Shown: positions 1-11,989, counted from the first letter of the stretch. The stretch: DNA of 64,000 nucleotides from Biomphalaria glabrata (GCF_947242115.1 NC_074716.1:9067501-9131500); one strand, 5' to 3'. The notes: generated by a model not told the origin, from the letters alone. Translations and numbers: made by a program.

Positions 1-215
1 TCACTCTCTTATTTCTGCGGATAGTCACCCCACGAAAAAAAAACAAGAAAAGGGGGGGGGGAGAACACGTTTTCACAGCTCGCGACGGATGGCTGCGCTC
101 TGGACTGCCAAACTTGCCTGCTCCCATCCCATGCGGGAGGTTTGGACTAGGAAGTAAACTATCGTCAACTCTAAATAACATCCGAAACATGTAAAACATT
201 TTACAAACATTAAAT
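1..215 (+). repeat. Dispersed repeat piece plus tRNA-SINE type B body
   Basis: Positions 1-100 resemble about 1720-1790: both carry tcactctcttatttctg, then an a-rich stretch, then a cggatg-ctgg segment. From about 60 the sequence becomes the body of the SINE called type B here: a head with ctggactg, then gcgggaggtttggactagg, then ending in catccgaaacatgtaaaac. The same body occurs near 17.1, 26.9, 36.4, 48.4 and 59.3 kb. It is degenerate and has no clear polymerase III box. The call rests on similarity within the window. Confidence 0.5.
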
Positions 216-221
216 AGCAGG

Positions 222-290
222 GCCGGACTTAAGCATTGTGGGGCCCTATTCGAAACGGATTTCGCGGGGCCAAGTTTGGTTAGGAAAGCG
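222..290 (+). mobile_element. hAT-like terminal fragment (CAGGGCCGG end)
   Basis: The segment starts CAGGGCCGGACTTAAGC and is rich in ggggcc, like the end of the complete short element at 47655-47956. A further single end starts at about 3404 (CAGGGCCGGCTGTATCG). No partner end or target duplication was found, so this is read as a truncated non-autonomous hAT-type copy. The family assignment is tentative. Confidence 0.35.
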
Positions 291-362
291 GACAATTAGT
301 AAAATTTAAGAGTTTGTATTAGAAAATAAATTCGTCTGTGCATTTTATTCATTCTTTACTCA

Positions 363-1140
363 TTGGCCTCCTTCAGTCGTAGAACGACTATGGTTCATCT
401 CAGAGCACACTTCCTCATGTGGCTGTGGAGCCCTATTTTGGAGAGACACTCCCGTCCACAGATAAGGTCAAGGTGGCTCTTGCTTCGGTGGCAGAGGAGC
501 TGGCCGTTTTTCGGATTGTGCGTTTTTCTTCCTGGGCTGAGACCCATGTACTTTCACTGTCCATAGCTTTCTTGGTCACCGTCTCTCTCCACCTGTTGCG
601 GTCCAGAGCTATGTCTTCCCAATTGTCAGTATTGATGTTCACTGATTTGAGGTCACGTTTTATTACATCTATGTAACGGAGGTGGGGGCGACCAGTTTTT
701 CTTGTGCCAGTCCCGAGTTGACCATAGAGGATGACTTTCGGGATGCGCTTGTCCTCCATCCGGCGAACATGTCCAAGCCAGCGCAAAAGGCGTTGTCTGA
801 GGGCTGTAAAGATGCTAAGAATACCTGATCGCGCAAGGATCTCAGTATTGCACACTTTTTCTTTCCATGTGAAATTCAAGATCCTACGGAGACATCTCAA
901 ATGGAATGAGTTCATTTTTCTCTCTTGCTTTGCGTAGGTGGTCCATGATTCACTGCCATACGGCAGTGTACTCATAACGCATGCCCTGTAGACTTCCATT
1001 TTGGTCACCGTAGTTAGCTTATGGTTTTCCCAAACTCTTGGTCTGAGTCTAGCGAATGTCGAGGCAGCCTTCCCTATGCGTTTTTTCATCTCCTCTTCTA
1101 GAGACAGGTCATCTGTAATTGTGTATCCCAGATAGCAGAA
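363..1140 (-). mobile_element. LINE (non-LTR retrotransposon) C-terminal remnant
   Basis: Read on the minus strand, 1089-433 gives about 218 residues typical of the region after the reverse transcriptase in mollusc LINEs. Visible motifs are VYRACVMSTLPYGSESWT, LRCLRRIL, RWLGHVRRM, GRPHLRYIDVIKRDLK, NWEDIALDRNRWRE. An upstream 'slEEeMKKRIGKA' piece continues to about 1130. Sequence at 363-480 is the reverse complement of about 34890-35004, where a Cys/His-rich LINE tail is encoded on the plus strand. The reverse transcriptase itself is missing, so this is a 5'-truncated copy. The exact clade cannot be fixed from this part. Confidence 0.8.
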
Positions 1141-3640
1141 TTACTTTACGAGCCTTGCGTATAGCAAAGTCATACAGTATATCATAATAATTCTGTTTCC
1201 CACATAGATCCCGCTCAATAGCAAGAATTACCAAATGTTTCAATCTATCTTTGAGAAATGTTGACCTCAAGTAATTCTTCATTAGTTAGAGGCGCAAGAA
1301 GCTTCTTTCACCAGATTACACAATTACGGCTAATGCATAATGCTGTTTTTATCAATAGCGCGTAGGATTGACGTTTTCCATATTATTATTTTTTTATGTA
1401 TTTCCGTATATTTTAAGGACTTTTTCGTATATTTTGCAATTTCGGGAGATTTCCAGGAGCTCCTGGTAAATCGACAGGAGTGCGCGGGAAATCTGTTTTA
1501 AGTTATAAAATGGTTTAATTTAATAATTTAAACACCTAGAATTAGAGCGGGTTCCACAAAAGTGCGGATCCTTCGGTCACATAGGTTGCAGTGGCCTAAG
1601 ACCGATCCTGCAAAATAGCGGCGTATGCTATGCCGCCGGTCGACTAGTATATATATATATATATATATAATTCTCTTCTTCCCTCAACAGTTTAAACGAG
1701 TAGTAAGGAGTAAAGGAAAGATCACTCTCTTATTTCTGTGTATAGTCCACGAGAAAACAAGAGTAGTATTCACACTACGGATGACTGGTTGCGCGATGGT
1801 TTGTCGTTTAAATCTATCAAACTCTGACCGCTCGCATCCCCCATCAAAACATTATTCACCACAAGCTGGAGAAGACATGTTGATACTAGGAAGAAGGACT
1901 GTTGTAGATCCGGCTGAAGTGATCTGCAAGTTAGTACAGTCTGAGCTGTTTTGGCTCAAGAGAACGTCCTTTGTGCTATCTGTGGATGGTATTGAGGACC
2001 AGGGGCGGCACTGAGAAATGTGTCGGTGATCTGTACTGGTATTTAGATAGTAAAGTACTCGTGTCACTTAAGATAAGACACTCTGGGAATTGAAAGCTGA
2101 AGTCCATGCCTGGTTGTTTATACTAGATGTAAATAAATACCTACATTGTAATATATTTTATAATACCAATAAACTGTTAAAATATTTTAAATCTGAAATT
2201 AAAGTCACAATATAATTAATTAAATATGAAAGAGTCAGAAAATTTTAATTACTAAGCAATATTTTGATGAGTTGTTTACTTACCAATAGACAGAAACACT
2301 AAAAATGTGAATATTAGCATTGTATCTAGTTGATTTCTTTAGGCAGTCATCCACGGCTAGTATGTACGTGAACTAGAAGGCTACAAAATGAAATGGAATC
2401 TACCATGTAGTCTCAACAAGAACCCTACAGTTTATCTCGAGAATCCATTCCTCCGTTATTGCGAAATGATAAACGAAAAGATTGGACGTGAATTATTTAA
2501 GATCAAACATGGATGGTATCAAATATCATTAAATATCGTGCAGCAAAAGTTGCCAAGGCGTTTAAAAAAGTGGGGAACATCTTATACCGAACTCAATGTT
2601 TTACATAAAATTGTAATTAATTGAGACTTGTCTATAACCCAATGACCTAGTTTTCAATGACAACGAGTGATATGATTTTAGGTTTTGATATTAAATGCAA
2701 TTTGTTTCTTATAGACAATAAGTTAAAAAAAAAAAAAACAGAGGACTTAAATGCAGTATATTATTGTACACAAAATTTTATGAACAAATTATTTATGATG
2801 TTTTACGAACAGATAATTAGTTTCTATTTTTGTGTTGTTGTTTTTTTTTTGGTTGTATAAGTTCTCGATGTTCCTTCGTAACTGAAGATAATTACGTCGT
2901 TGCCCAAACCTTAAGCTGGAACTGACTGGGATGAACTCCTAACCATTGTTAAGATGTTACGAACCGCATTGCTCAAGACCGGTTAAATTAAAGTGTATTC
3001 AATTAAGAAGTCTTTTAAATGTAAGTGTCTTCAACGACAGTGTAAGAAGAAATGCAAATGTTTTTCATGAAATCTTTTTTAAAGTGACCTGAAGGGCTTC
3101 AATAAATGGGCATTTTCGAATACAAGCTTGTGCTATATGAATGGATACTTGCAACAGAGCTTCTTCTTACTTTAAACATCTCATGAATGTAATAGAAAGA
3201 GTCATAAGTACATTGTATCCGTATTGTATCTTTTAATTTCATTTACTTGGTTTCGCTAAAAAGAATTGTAGAGATATATTCGTAAGTTTTTGGTGTATGG
3301 TAACAAGTTGTTAGTTTTTTGTATATCAGGAATTTTCACTTTAAATTTAATCATTTCACGGTAATCTGCTGTTTGTTAACATTTTGATTTTCAAAATCCC
3401 GTCAGGGCCGGCTGTATCGGAGGCTCTAGGCGGAGTGAATTGGGTAGTTCCAAATGAAATAGAAAAACAAAAAGTTAGGACACAAAAATACGCAAAGAAT
3501 TATTAACCGTCCTGTATCTAGATCTAAATCAACACACAAGCTGCATTCATATAGCGCCGATAGCAAGCTCGAATGTGCTTAATAGAATATAGAGGATCAT
3601 CAGACCAGAACTAACGTTTTGACATTTCACCAAAAGAAGA
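1090..3640. other. Gene-free stretch with small repeats
   Basis: No gene is recognised. The stretch holds a (TA)n run at about 1647-1670, the dispersed repeat at 1690-1800 that matches the window start, and a degenerate minus-strand SINE type B fragment near 2865-2960 (gttccttcg-taactgaagataattacg). It also has a single hAT-like end near 3404. Short open frames at 1625-2014 and 2388-2624 have no recognisable domain and look like chance. Confidence 0.5.
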
Positions 3641-3651
3641 AACAAAATAGA

Positions 3652-4278
3652 TGTCACGTGTTTGTTATGTTTATTTAACTGGCAGATCTTGATGCTATAA
3701 ACTTGTGACATATGTGGGTTCGGAGGTGCCTTGATTATAGTTCAAACACTTTAATAATCAATGAAGTAACAAAGTGCTGATATGTTTTCTTGAGTTTTAA
3801 TTATTTAAAACTTAACTTGAAACAATAAATGTATGTACAAAGATATATAAAACAGTTACAGGATTCAGTGAAAATGATCAAGAGTAAATATTTACTTTAA
3901 AAACTAGCGACTACTAAGTCTAACTTTCTAGCTCTCTCTCGTCTCAAGCTAACACTCCGCCTTTTATATCTTTCTTTAGGATAAAGAACAGTGACAATTC
4001 AATACCCATCCTTGACTCCTTGACCCGCTTACATTTAATTTTCCTTTTAATTGTTTTTGTAATTTAACCTAGGTTAATTATGTTTCCCTGAACAACGAGG
4101 TGTCACTAGGAACTGTGTTTGTAATGTAAGCTATGTTAATTTTGTTTCCCTGCTGTAGTCTTGAGCTAAGTTTTAATCGGCTTCTTTCTGGCATTTAAGC
4201 GTGGGTACACTGACCTGATTTGAAATAGGTACAATGTCCTCATTTTGTAAACAATGAGGTGTCACTAGGAACGTGACA
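3652..4278 (-). repeat. Gypsy-type LTR (single copy seen)
   Basis: A 627-bp segment is bounded by perfect inverted ends, TGTCACGT on the left and ACGTGACA on the right, so it has the TG...CA ends of an LTR. Just outside its right end lies a purine tract on the minus strand (AGGAAGAGGGGGA, about 4284-4297) that fits a polypurine tract, so this would be the 3' LTR of a minus-strand element. A TATAAAAGG box is present on the minus strand near 3961-3970. A short internal direct repeat (gaggtgtcactaggaac) occurs near 4099 and 4255. The partner LTR is not in the window. Confidence 0.7.
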
Positions 4279-4283
4279 TATAT

Positions 4284-4987
4284 CCCCCTCTTCCTAAGCG
4301 GGATGCATGTTGAGTAAAAATCAAGAAAAAATTATTATAGTAATAAAGTGAATGACATATACATTTCATATATAATCATTTTTAGTCAATGTATGAATTA
4401 AATTTAAATCAAAACAAAAATGTACAAGTTATGTTTCTGGTAGTTGTAATCTAAGTACATCTCGACAGGGTGTCTGCTAGGACGTTCATCTTCCCTGGTA
4501 TGGTTTTTACATTAAACTGGTAGTCTGTTAGCATTAAACTCCATCGTGTTAATCTGCTGTTAGCCAGTTTTCTAGTGTTTCGAAATTGGAGAGGAAAATG
4601 GTCTGTAAGTAGGTTGAATGGTTTGCCTAACAGATACTTGGTAAAGCGATTTATGGACCAAACTATCGCTAAACACTCTCTTTCAATTGTAGAGTATCTG
4701 GTTTCCGCTGGTAACAATTTCCTGCTAATATAGAACACGGGATGTAGTGTTCCATTGTGCTCTTGCATTAAACAGGCTCCGATCGCTTCGGAGGACGCGT
4801 CCGTCGCAAGGTGGAATGTTTTATTTTGGTCTGGTAACTTGAGAATGGACTCGTGTGAAAAGGTGTCCTTGATTCTCGTTATAGTGTCATCCAGTTCTTG
4901 TGATTGAAGTACTTTGTTTGGTTGACCTTTCTTGGTAAGGTTTGTCAAGGGCGATGTAAAATATAAAATGTCCTGTGTGAGGCCCAC
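4284..4987 (-). mobile_element. Gypsy LTR-retrotransposon fossil, RNase H part of pol
   Basis: The minus strand encodes a stretch typical of the Ty3/Gypsy polymerase C-terminus: LTNLTKKG, then FHLATDASSEAIGACLMQ (RNase H), YFISRKLLPAETRYSTIERE-like text, LLTDHFPLQF and VLADTLSRC. Only the end of reverse transcriptase, RNase H and the connection are present, followed by the purine tract and the LTR. It is a broken fossil, cut off at its 5' side near 4988. Age cannot be dated without the second LTR. Related text occurs in the separate copy at 8.9-10.5 kb. Confidence 0.85.
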
Positions 4988-5089
4988 ATCAATAGGTGGC
5001 CCCTGGAGGCTGCATAGTCTCCAATACTCGTGCAAATATAAGATATAAGTTGGTTAACGATCTTTCAGTAGTAAAAATAAATAGAACAT

Positions 5090-7015
5090 AAAAAATAGTA
5101 ACACACAAACTTTTTTTTTATTAATTCCTTTCTTTAAGGAAAGATATAAAACTGTACAATTAATTTATCCTTCCTGTTAGTACTTCAAGTGTGTCAATAT
5201 TGCAACCAGTCTTTTCAGTGAGCTTGGCCACTTCATTCAAGTTTTTCTATGATAGTCCAGCTAAAATCTAAAGACAGTGCGCACAATAATCAAGAACATC
5301 ATTTTTTTTTTTCATTTAACGAATTATACAATAGTTAAACTCCAATAGCATTTTTGTTTCTTAGTACATATTACTGCAGGCATACTCCCGATAAATATTT
5401 TCTGCTAAACACCGACAGATGTGAACACTACTCTTTGTTAGCCAACTTCGTTGGAGAGTACACCCATCTCGTGTGGTGGATCCACTTTTGCCATAGCCGA
5501 TCTTTTGATTTTTGAGCAAAGTTAAAGAAGAAACGCAATAGCAGTGGGGCTCCTGTGGCGTGTGACTTACCCCGGAGGCTGTTTTTTTGCCTTTATTCGA
5601 ATAGAGGTAAACTGATGGAAGCAACTGACTTATGAAAGAGACAAACGGACAATTTTCGAAAAAGTGTACGTGACACAACAAAATGAAAGATCTGACAGTA
5701 AAACAAAATCTTTAATGAATACCTGTCAGACAAAGACTTTGTTTATTTGAATATTGACAAGACAAATAGGTCGCAACTAGTTCTACATAGTCTTTTAAAG
5801 TACTGCACTTATTCTTCATCATCGGACTCGGAAACAATAACTTAGTGTTAATAATAAAATACAAGTAATAATAATAATCTTAATTTTCTGTGAGCAAATT
5901 TGTTTTACAAATGCGCAACATTACAAGTTAAATTTACAGCTGTAATTTACATTTTGTTCAACGATTTGATTATCTATGAATAAATAAGTTCATGTGTCTG
6001 CAGTTGTGAAGGGTGATATAGTAAAAAAAAAAAAAATCCCCCCTTCAGACCTTCAAACGATTTACCGCTTAGCCACCGACCCTCCCCTGTGATATAGTAG
6101 AGTTTCAAAATAGAATCAATTATTTGCTGTTCTAGATTATAACCTAACTAGATATCTAGTTTTGAAGCTATTATTGTTTTTTATTAGTGTCCACAACAGA
6201 TTTAAATAGTTCTTAAGTCAGCCATTAAACTTTCCAGAAACTTTCCAGAAAAATCAAATAAACTAACATTATACCATCTAAATTGACAATAAATGAATCT
6301 TAAATAAACAATATCTAAAGCTTAAAATAAAAAACAGCATAATAAAATCGTTTAAACCTTTAGACGCATTCGGTAGTTTGGCCTCTAAACACTAGCATTG
6401 TTAATCAGTGATGAGTTTTTAAAAGAAAAAAAAGGCACCAGACATACCCTATAATAAATGCACACATACTAACTTAAACGAGTTTAGATATTTTTAGAGT
6501 ATAACATGTACATTGCAAGTATTTTAAGCCATTTAAAATAAGTAGCAAGTGTAAGGCAGTTTTTTTGGTTTTTTTTTTTTTTTTTTTTGGTTTTGTTTTG
6601 TTTTTTAAATAGCTGGAATCCTGAACTTTAAAATCTTAAACAAATATATAAATGACCATATCTGATAGTAACATTAGCAATGGAAAGTTGCCTGGTATCT
6701 ATAAACATAATGTAGGAAGATAGAAAATAGAGCCCGAGCTTCTTGTCAACTTAAATAGCAATCTGTATCCAGTTAGTAAAGCTTCTTTCCTTAACTCATT
6801 ATTTTCACATCTGTGTATATGGCTCCTTCTATCTCGGAAGGCAATGGATACGCCCATGTGAGTCACTGATTTTGGTTTTGACTTGAGGAAGGCAGAATCT
6901 GGTTTGACTAATCAAGCCAATTCTGGAGCGGCAGAGTTTCTCACAGTTTGTGTATGTTAATGCATCTGTTTTGGGACTAGTTTATATCGCAGCTTTCTAT
7001 TTCTTTAACTTGACT
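5090..7015. other. AT-rich gene-free stretch
   Basis: No gene is recognised; the minus-strand open frame at 5361-5681 matches no domain I know. Positions 6030-6090 hold a scrap of minus-strand SINE type A (gaccttcaaacga, gcttagccaccg). Positions 6411-6548 are the intact version of a segment that recurs, interrupted, at 8168-8525. A poly-T run lies at 6565-6605. Confidence 0.5.
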
Positions 7016-7029
7016 ATGGCAGCTTCTTT

Positions 7030-7300
7030 TCTTTTTTTTGGCAAGGTTTGTACCAACACCTACAGTCTGTCTCCATGCTCTTCTACCACATACTTTCGTT
7101 GATGCCTGTGGTTCTCATGTCTTGCTTGCAGAGGTTAGGATTAGGGTCTCTCCCTCTGTAATTCTAGCATAGAGGATGTCTTTAGGGATTCTTACATCTG
7201 GCATGCGAGTGGCATGTCCGAGCCAGCGTAGTCTTCTCTGTGTCAGAAGAGCTTAGATGCTGTGCATTTTGCCCAGTTTCAAAATGTTTTAGTTGGAGAC
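7030..7300 (-). mobile_element. LINE C-terminal fragment
   Basis: Minus-strand translation gives RRLRWLGHATRMPDVRIPKDILYA followed by Ser-rich and Trp-rich text, which corresponds to the RWLGHVRRM...IPK block of the LINE remnants at 433-1089 and 63480-63707. The frame is interrupted and only about 80 residues can be followed. It is a decayed 5'-truncated copy. Confidence 0.6.
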
Positions 7301-7379
7301 ATGATCCCTCGCACATATTTATTATTAGTCTAGATCTGTTACAAACGTAATTACAGGACTTATCCAAACTAATCGATAC

Positions 7380-7600
7380 GACTACGCGTAGTATAAGCTT
7401 TGTTTTTAAGAAACTATTTTTTAAATGATTTTCTTACTAAGCTAAGATTAGATCACTCGGTCTGTCTGGTCAAAATCTTATTTCTCCCACCTTTCATCCT
7501 CGGATTTGAAACTTTGAACAAATATTTATTATAGATGACAACACATGAGTCAATAAAAATTATATCATCTATTAGTCGTTATTAAATATATATATATATA
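7380..7600 (+). repeat. Unclassified dispersed repeat (copy 1 of 3)
   Basis: The run taagctttgtttttaag, then cactcggtctgtctggtca, ttatttctcccac, ctcggatttgaaactttg and an acaacacatgagtc segment recurs in diverged form at about 23070-23270 and 23305-23540 in the same orientation. No terminal repeats or coding potential are seen. A (TA)n run follows at 7577-7600. Confidence 0.5.
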
Positions 7601-8007
7601 CCCAAGTCTAGAGAACCAAGATGAAGATGCTGTGTTCAAGGCAGATGTCATATGTGTTTGTCATTTCTCTGTGTAAATAAACGTCTATGTCTCGTTGAGT
7701 ATATATATATACTTATATAATTTATTATTAGAAGATTATATTGCCAAAAACACAAGACAAAACCATAAGTTCCATATATTAAATACAATTAAGATTAACA
7801 TTGTTTAGAAATTGTTCAGACTTAATGATCATTAGGTTGTTATTGTTTTCTGTTCTAGACACACGTGTCATACATGCCTAACGAACGTTTTCTTTGAAAT
7901 TAGGATTTTTTTTAAATTTACTGTCTTTACTTTTTTTGGAAGCCCAAAAAATTCCGAGAAACATATTAATTAATTAATACGATCAAAACAAGACTATGAC
8001 TTATATA

Positions 8008-8095
8008 TTCCTGGTCCATTGATGACTTCGATGGGGGCCGCTTCTGAGTTTATGTGATACACAAACTCTCTTTGTAATCTTGTTTATTATTGAGT
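8008..8095 (+). mobile_element. SINE family C 3' end
   Basis: The segment gggggccgcttctgag, then a gtgatacacaaactctc hairpin-like stretch and tttgtaatcttgttt, matches the 3' ends of fuller copies at 45050-45295 and 60957-61210 and the minus-strand copy at 48185-48270. It is short, 5'-truncated and non-coding. Confidence 0.5.
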
Positions 8096-8167
8096 TTCTG
8101 TTGTTGAAAAAGGGAGTCAAAGAATAAAAACTCTAATTGGGCTTAAACAGCATTAGAAAATCGCTTA

Positions 8168-8530
8168 ATAGTTAATGAATTTTTAAAAGAAAAAAAAAGG
8201 CACAAGACATACCCTATAATAAAAAACACATAATTAATTAACACCAATAGGTGGCCCCTTGAGGCTGCATAGTCTCCAATACTCGTGCAAATATAAGATA
8301 TAAGTTGGTTAACGATCTTTCAGTAGTAAAAATAAATAGAACAAAAAAAAAAATCAAGAAAAAATTATTATAGTAATAAAGTGAATGACATATACATTTC
8401 ATATATAATCATTTTTAGTCAATGTATGAATTAAATTTAAATCAAAACAAAAATGTACAGTTTAGATATTTTTGGAGTATAACATGTACATTGCAAGTAT
8501 TTTAAGCCATTTAAAATAAATAGCACGATT
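8168..8530 (+). repeat. Mosaic insertion-bearing duplicate
   Basis: Positions 8168-8240 match 6411-6475 and 8461-8525 match 6483-6548, so the outer parts form a second copy of 6411-6548. Between them, 8243-8341 matches 4988-5085 and 8350-8459 matches about 4316-4427, all on the same strand. The two inner patches are therefore in the opposite order from their source, where they flank the Gypsy pol fossil, and they are joined at a run of A. This looks like templated filler DNA or a rearranged-template insertion, with an assembly error as the alternative. Confidence 0.75.
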
Positions 8531-8936
8531 GATTCTTCATAGGATAAGCACAAATGTTTTTTTAAAAAAAGGTTTCAGACAGATTTCCCAGGAACTCTCT
8601 ACATGGTATCGTCTTTATTTTTGTTCCCAAATATTGACTTATTATTCATGCTGAGTTCGCAGGAGTGCGTGAGAATGATTTTCTTGAAAGGAGAAATTGC
8701 TTCTTGTATAGAGTACTACAGTAATGTAATTTTATTTTAAATGGGGGGGGGGGTGGAATTATACAGAATTCAGTGCCGCACTTAAGGCCACACCCGACTC
8801 CAATGTCATAGCATTTGTAAACGAGAAGCTACATAGACTTTCTGTCCTCAATGCAGTTGGGAGGTGGCCCAATAAGGAACATTAAATAAAAAAAAATATT
8901 TTGGACTACCAATGGACTAGATTTGGGGTGGGCATA

Positions 8937-10510
8937 TTACGACCCGCTGTTTCAATAATGTTGATGATATTATAGTGCTAGGAAGAGGAAGAACGAAAGA
9001 AGGAGCACTCAGAAATCATGATATTAACCTAAGAGATGATGAAGAGATGTCAAGAAAAGAAGATTAAACTGAACCACGAAAAGTCTGTTTTTAGAACAGC
9101 TGAAATTAATTTTTTGGGTCATATTATTACAGAAGCAGGAATAAAACCAGACCCGAACAAAGTATCTGCGATTTTGAGTTTGAATGCTCCAAAAGATATT
9201 TCATCAGTCCGAAGATTCTGTGGCATGGTTCAATATCTTGCAAGATTTGTTCCAGACCTGTCGACTGATTTACAGCCCATAACAGAGATGACAAGAAAGA
9301 ACACACCATTTGGTCACATGAGCTTTCAACAAGATAAAACAGAAAATATCGACTCATGGCTCACTGATATTGACCCTAACAGAGAGCTTACATTACAAGC
9401 AGATAGTAGCCAAAATGGGTTGGGAGCAGCGTTATTACAAGAGGGCAGTCCTATAGCATATACTTCTAGATCATTAACTGACACTCAGAAAAGATGGGCA
9501 CAGATTGAAAAAGAATTGTTAGCAGTGGTTGTTGGTTTGGAACGTTTTGACCAGTATACGTATGGCAGGACAGTTATAGTTCAGAATGACCATAACCCAC
9601 TGGAAAACATCCTTTCAAAAACCACTCAGTTCTGCTCCGAGAAGGCTACAAAGTCTAATGATACGTCTTTATCGTTACGATATCTAGTTTCAATATGTCA
9701 AAGGCGAACATTTGTTCATAGCTGATACTTTGAGTAGAGACCCATCAGAGGAAAAGAGTGATATCCCCGATGTTTGTGTCAATACAGTCGGACTGGCAAT
9801 ACCAGATGCAGTGCTGGAGAAAGTCAGAATCGAGACTGAGAAAGATAGAACGATACAAACACTGATTCAGTATATCCTCAATGGAAGGCCAGACATACAC
9901 TGATTCAGTATATCCTCAATGGATGGCCAGACAAACACTGATTCAGTATATCCTCAATGGATGGCCAGACAAACACTTATTCAGTATATCCTCAATGGAT
10001 GGCCAGACAAACACTGATTCAGTATATCCTCAATGGATGGCCAGACATACACTGATTCAGTATATCCTCAATGGATGGCCAGACAAACACTGATTCAGTA
10101 TATCCTCAATGGATGGCCAGACATACACTGATTCAGTATATCCTCAATGGATGGCCAGACAAACACTGATTCAGTATATCCTCAATGGATGGCCAGACAT
10201 ACACTTATTCAGTATATCCTAAATAGATGGCCAGACAAACATTATAGTCTACCTGAACTCAAACAATATTTTTCACTAAGAGACATGTTAACATACGTAG
10301 ACGGACTCTTGTTGAAAGGAGAACAAATAATCATACCGATATCACTTCGCAAGGAAATAGAAGAAAAACTTCATGCAGCACGGCTGGTAGTAGACTCAAT
10401 GAAAAAAAAAACAGGCAGTTCCAACAAGTACTTAAAGATTTGTAAGCAAAATATTCCTATATTCTGTTACACAGCAGTATCCGCTGGCTTAGCATGGGCA
10501 AGGTATTGAG
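8937..10510 (+). mobile_element. Gypsy LTR-retrotransposon fossil, RT end / RNase H / pre-integrase
   Basis: The plus strand shows a VDDIIVLG motif (reverse transcriptase active-site region) near 8957. It then shows LNHEKSVF..INFLGHIIT, the thumb FCGMVQYLARFVPDLS, RNase H text LTLQADSSQNGLGAALLQ and IEKELLAVVVGLERF, FIADTLSRDP, and the linker YVDGLLLKGEQIIIPISLR. The order is that of Ty3/Gypsy pol. No LTR, gag or protease was found. The copy is broken in several places and truncated at both ends. A 38-bp minisatellite lies inside it. Confidence 0.85.
9858..10245 (+). repeat. 38-bp minisatellite, about ten copies, inside the Gypsy fossil
   Basis: The unit contains actgattcagtatatcc, tcaatggatggccagac and aaac or atac, 38 bp in all, repeated head to tail with very few differences between copies. 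Variation is mainly at one base (acaaacac versus acatacac) and at gattc versus tattc. The near identity points to recent expansion compared with the decay of the surrounding fossil. Confidence 0.9.
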
Positions 10511-11330
10511 AGGAATATGGAATCTCAAGGAAGAAATTGTTATGTTCCTTAAAGGACATTGACATTTTTACTAATATTACGAATATAGCGTGGAAGACCG
10601 ATTTCAGGTTTGTCAATGGGAGTATTGCAATGGGTTGTTTGCAAATGGAATGTATATGTCCTCTACATCTCTACAAACAATGGTTTCCCATTTCTCCAGG
10701 CATGAAATTGAAAACATGAAAGTAAAAACAGGTTTTGGCTTTTTTTTTTTTTGCTGAAAGGGGAAACTATTTCTAGTTCTAGACTTTTTTTATTCATTGA
10801 TTGTGGAATATAAAAGCAAAAAAAAAGCGTCAAAAATTTTGGAAACCATTTTCAATACCCGCAACTTAACAATTAGTGCAGAAGTTGATTCAGCTCCACA
10901 TGACATACCTCCCAGCAAATTATGACCTGAAAATAGAAAATTCCTGTCAGTTCCTTCGCCGTTAAAAAAAAAACAAAAAAAAACATTACTTGGGTGTACT
11001 TACATTTCTGATCAAGTATTTTTTTTAAATAAGTGTAAGAACATGTCGATGCTAACTGGCTGTAATTTGAAAGCAGTCACTAGGATAAAAACTAGTTAGC
11101 TAGTTCCACATTTCTGGAACATTACGGAGGATTATAAAAACTACTAAAGAGTAGTTACATACTTTTAATTAAGTACAACTACACTATTGTGGTAAAATTA
11201 TAACAATCTATAAAGGCAATATAAAAATAATTTTAAAAAATAATTCGTACTATTAGTGTCAGAAATAACAACTCTTGTTATCATTCATTTGGAAGTGATA
11301 TGTATGATAAATATATATAGAAATTTTTTA
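10510..11330. other. Gene-free AT-rich stretch
   Basis: No gene, terminal repeat or recognisable protein text is seen. The stretch holds several poly-A and poly-T runs and two short chance frames. Confidence 0.4.
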
Positions 11331-11359
11331 TAAATCTAATAAGAACATAAAACTAAAAT

Positions 11360-11867
11360 GTTATTTAACCTTGGTTAGGCCAATAATAGAATATGCATCC
11401 TCCGTTTGGGACCCCTCAACTCAAGAAAACATTAAGAAACTATAACAGACACAAAATAGAGCAGTGAGTTTCATAACAAACGAATATTCACATTTGACTA
11501 GAGTAACACCTTTAGTAAAATCACTAAATTTAGAAAGCCTTCAGGACAGAAGACTCAAAAGTAAAGTAGCAAATATACATAAAACACTGAACCATAATCT
11601 TCAAATACAAAAACAAAATTTAATAAAATACTCAGAAAATCACAACGATAAAGGCACATTCCTCGTTCCATATGCTAAGACAAATTTGTACAAATACTCC
11701 TTCTTCCCTAGTGCTATTAGAGCATGGAATGGGTTACCTGAGCTAGCCAGGAAAACCAGTGACTTGGCAGAATTTGAGTCATTGGTTAATATGCATGACT
11801 AAATGCATGACGCGTAGGATGTAATCATCTTCTTTTTTGAAGTAACGTCTGTATTATATAAGATAAG

Positions 11868-11875
<8 letters not shown>
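11360..11875 (+). mobile_element. CR1/Jockey-like LINE 3' end
   Basis: Translation gives PIIEYASSVWDPSTQENI, QNRAVSFITNEYSHLTRV, LKSKVANIHKTLNHNL and YKYSFFPSAIRAWNGLP, ending in a stop near 11802. This is the conserved region after the reverse transcriptase in CR1/Jockey-group LINEs. A 3' tail of about 70 bp (gcatgacgcgtaggatg, cttttttgaagtaacgtct) ends in taagata units and runs straight into the (TA)n tract. Copies of the same 3' end occur at 27050-27390 and 39765-40770, both minus strand. It is truncated on the 5' side. Confidence 0.85.
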
Positions 11876-11988
<113 letters not shown>

Positions 11989-11989
11989 C

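Noticed and set aside
1625-2014. Plus-strand 129-residue frame
   Set aside because: It begins in a TA-rich run and overlaps a dispersed repeat that recurs at the window start. No domain was seen.
5361-5681. Minus-strand 106-residue frame
   Set aside because: No recognisable domain, splice sites or homology to the window's genes; likely chance.
9881-10240. Repetitive proteins with a WPDKH-LIQYILNG unit
   Set aside because: They are readings of the 38-bp minisatellite in shifting frames inside the Gypsy fossil, not a host gene.
3652-10510. One large Gypsy element spanning both pol pieces
   Set aside because: The two pol pieces lie on opposite strands and both contain RNase H, so they are separate fossils.
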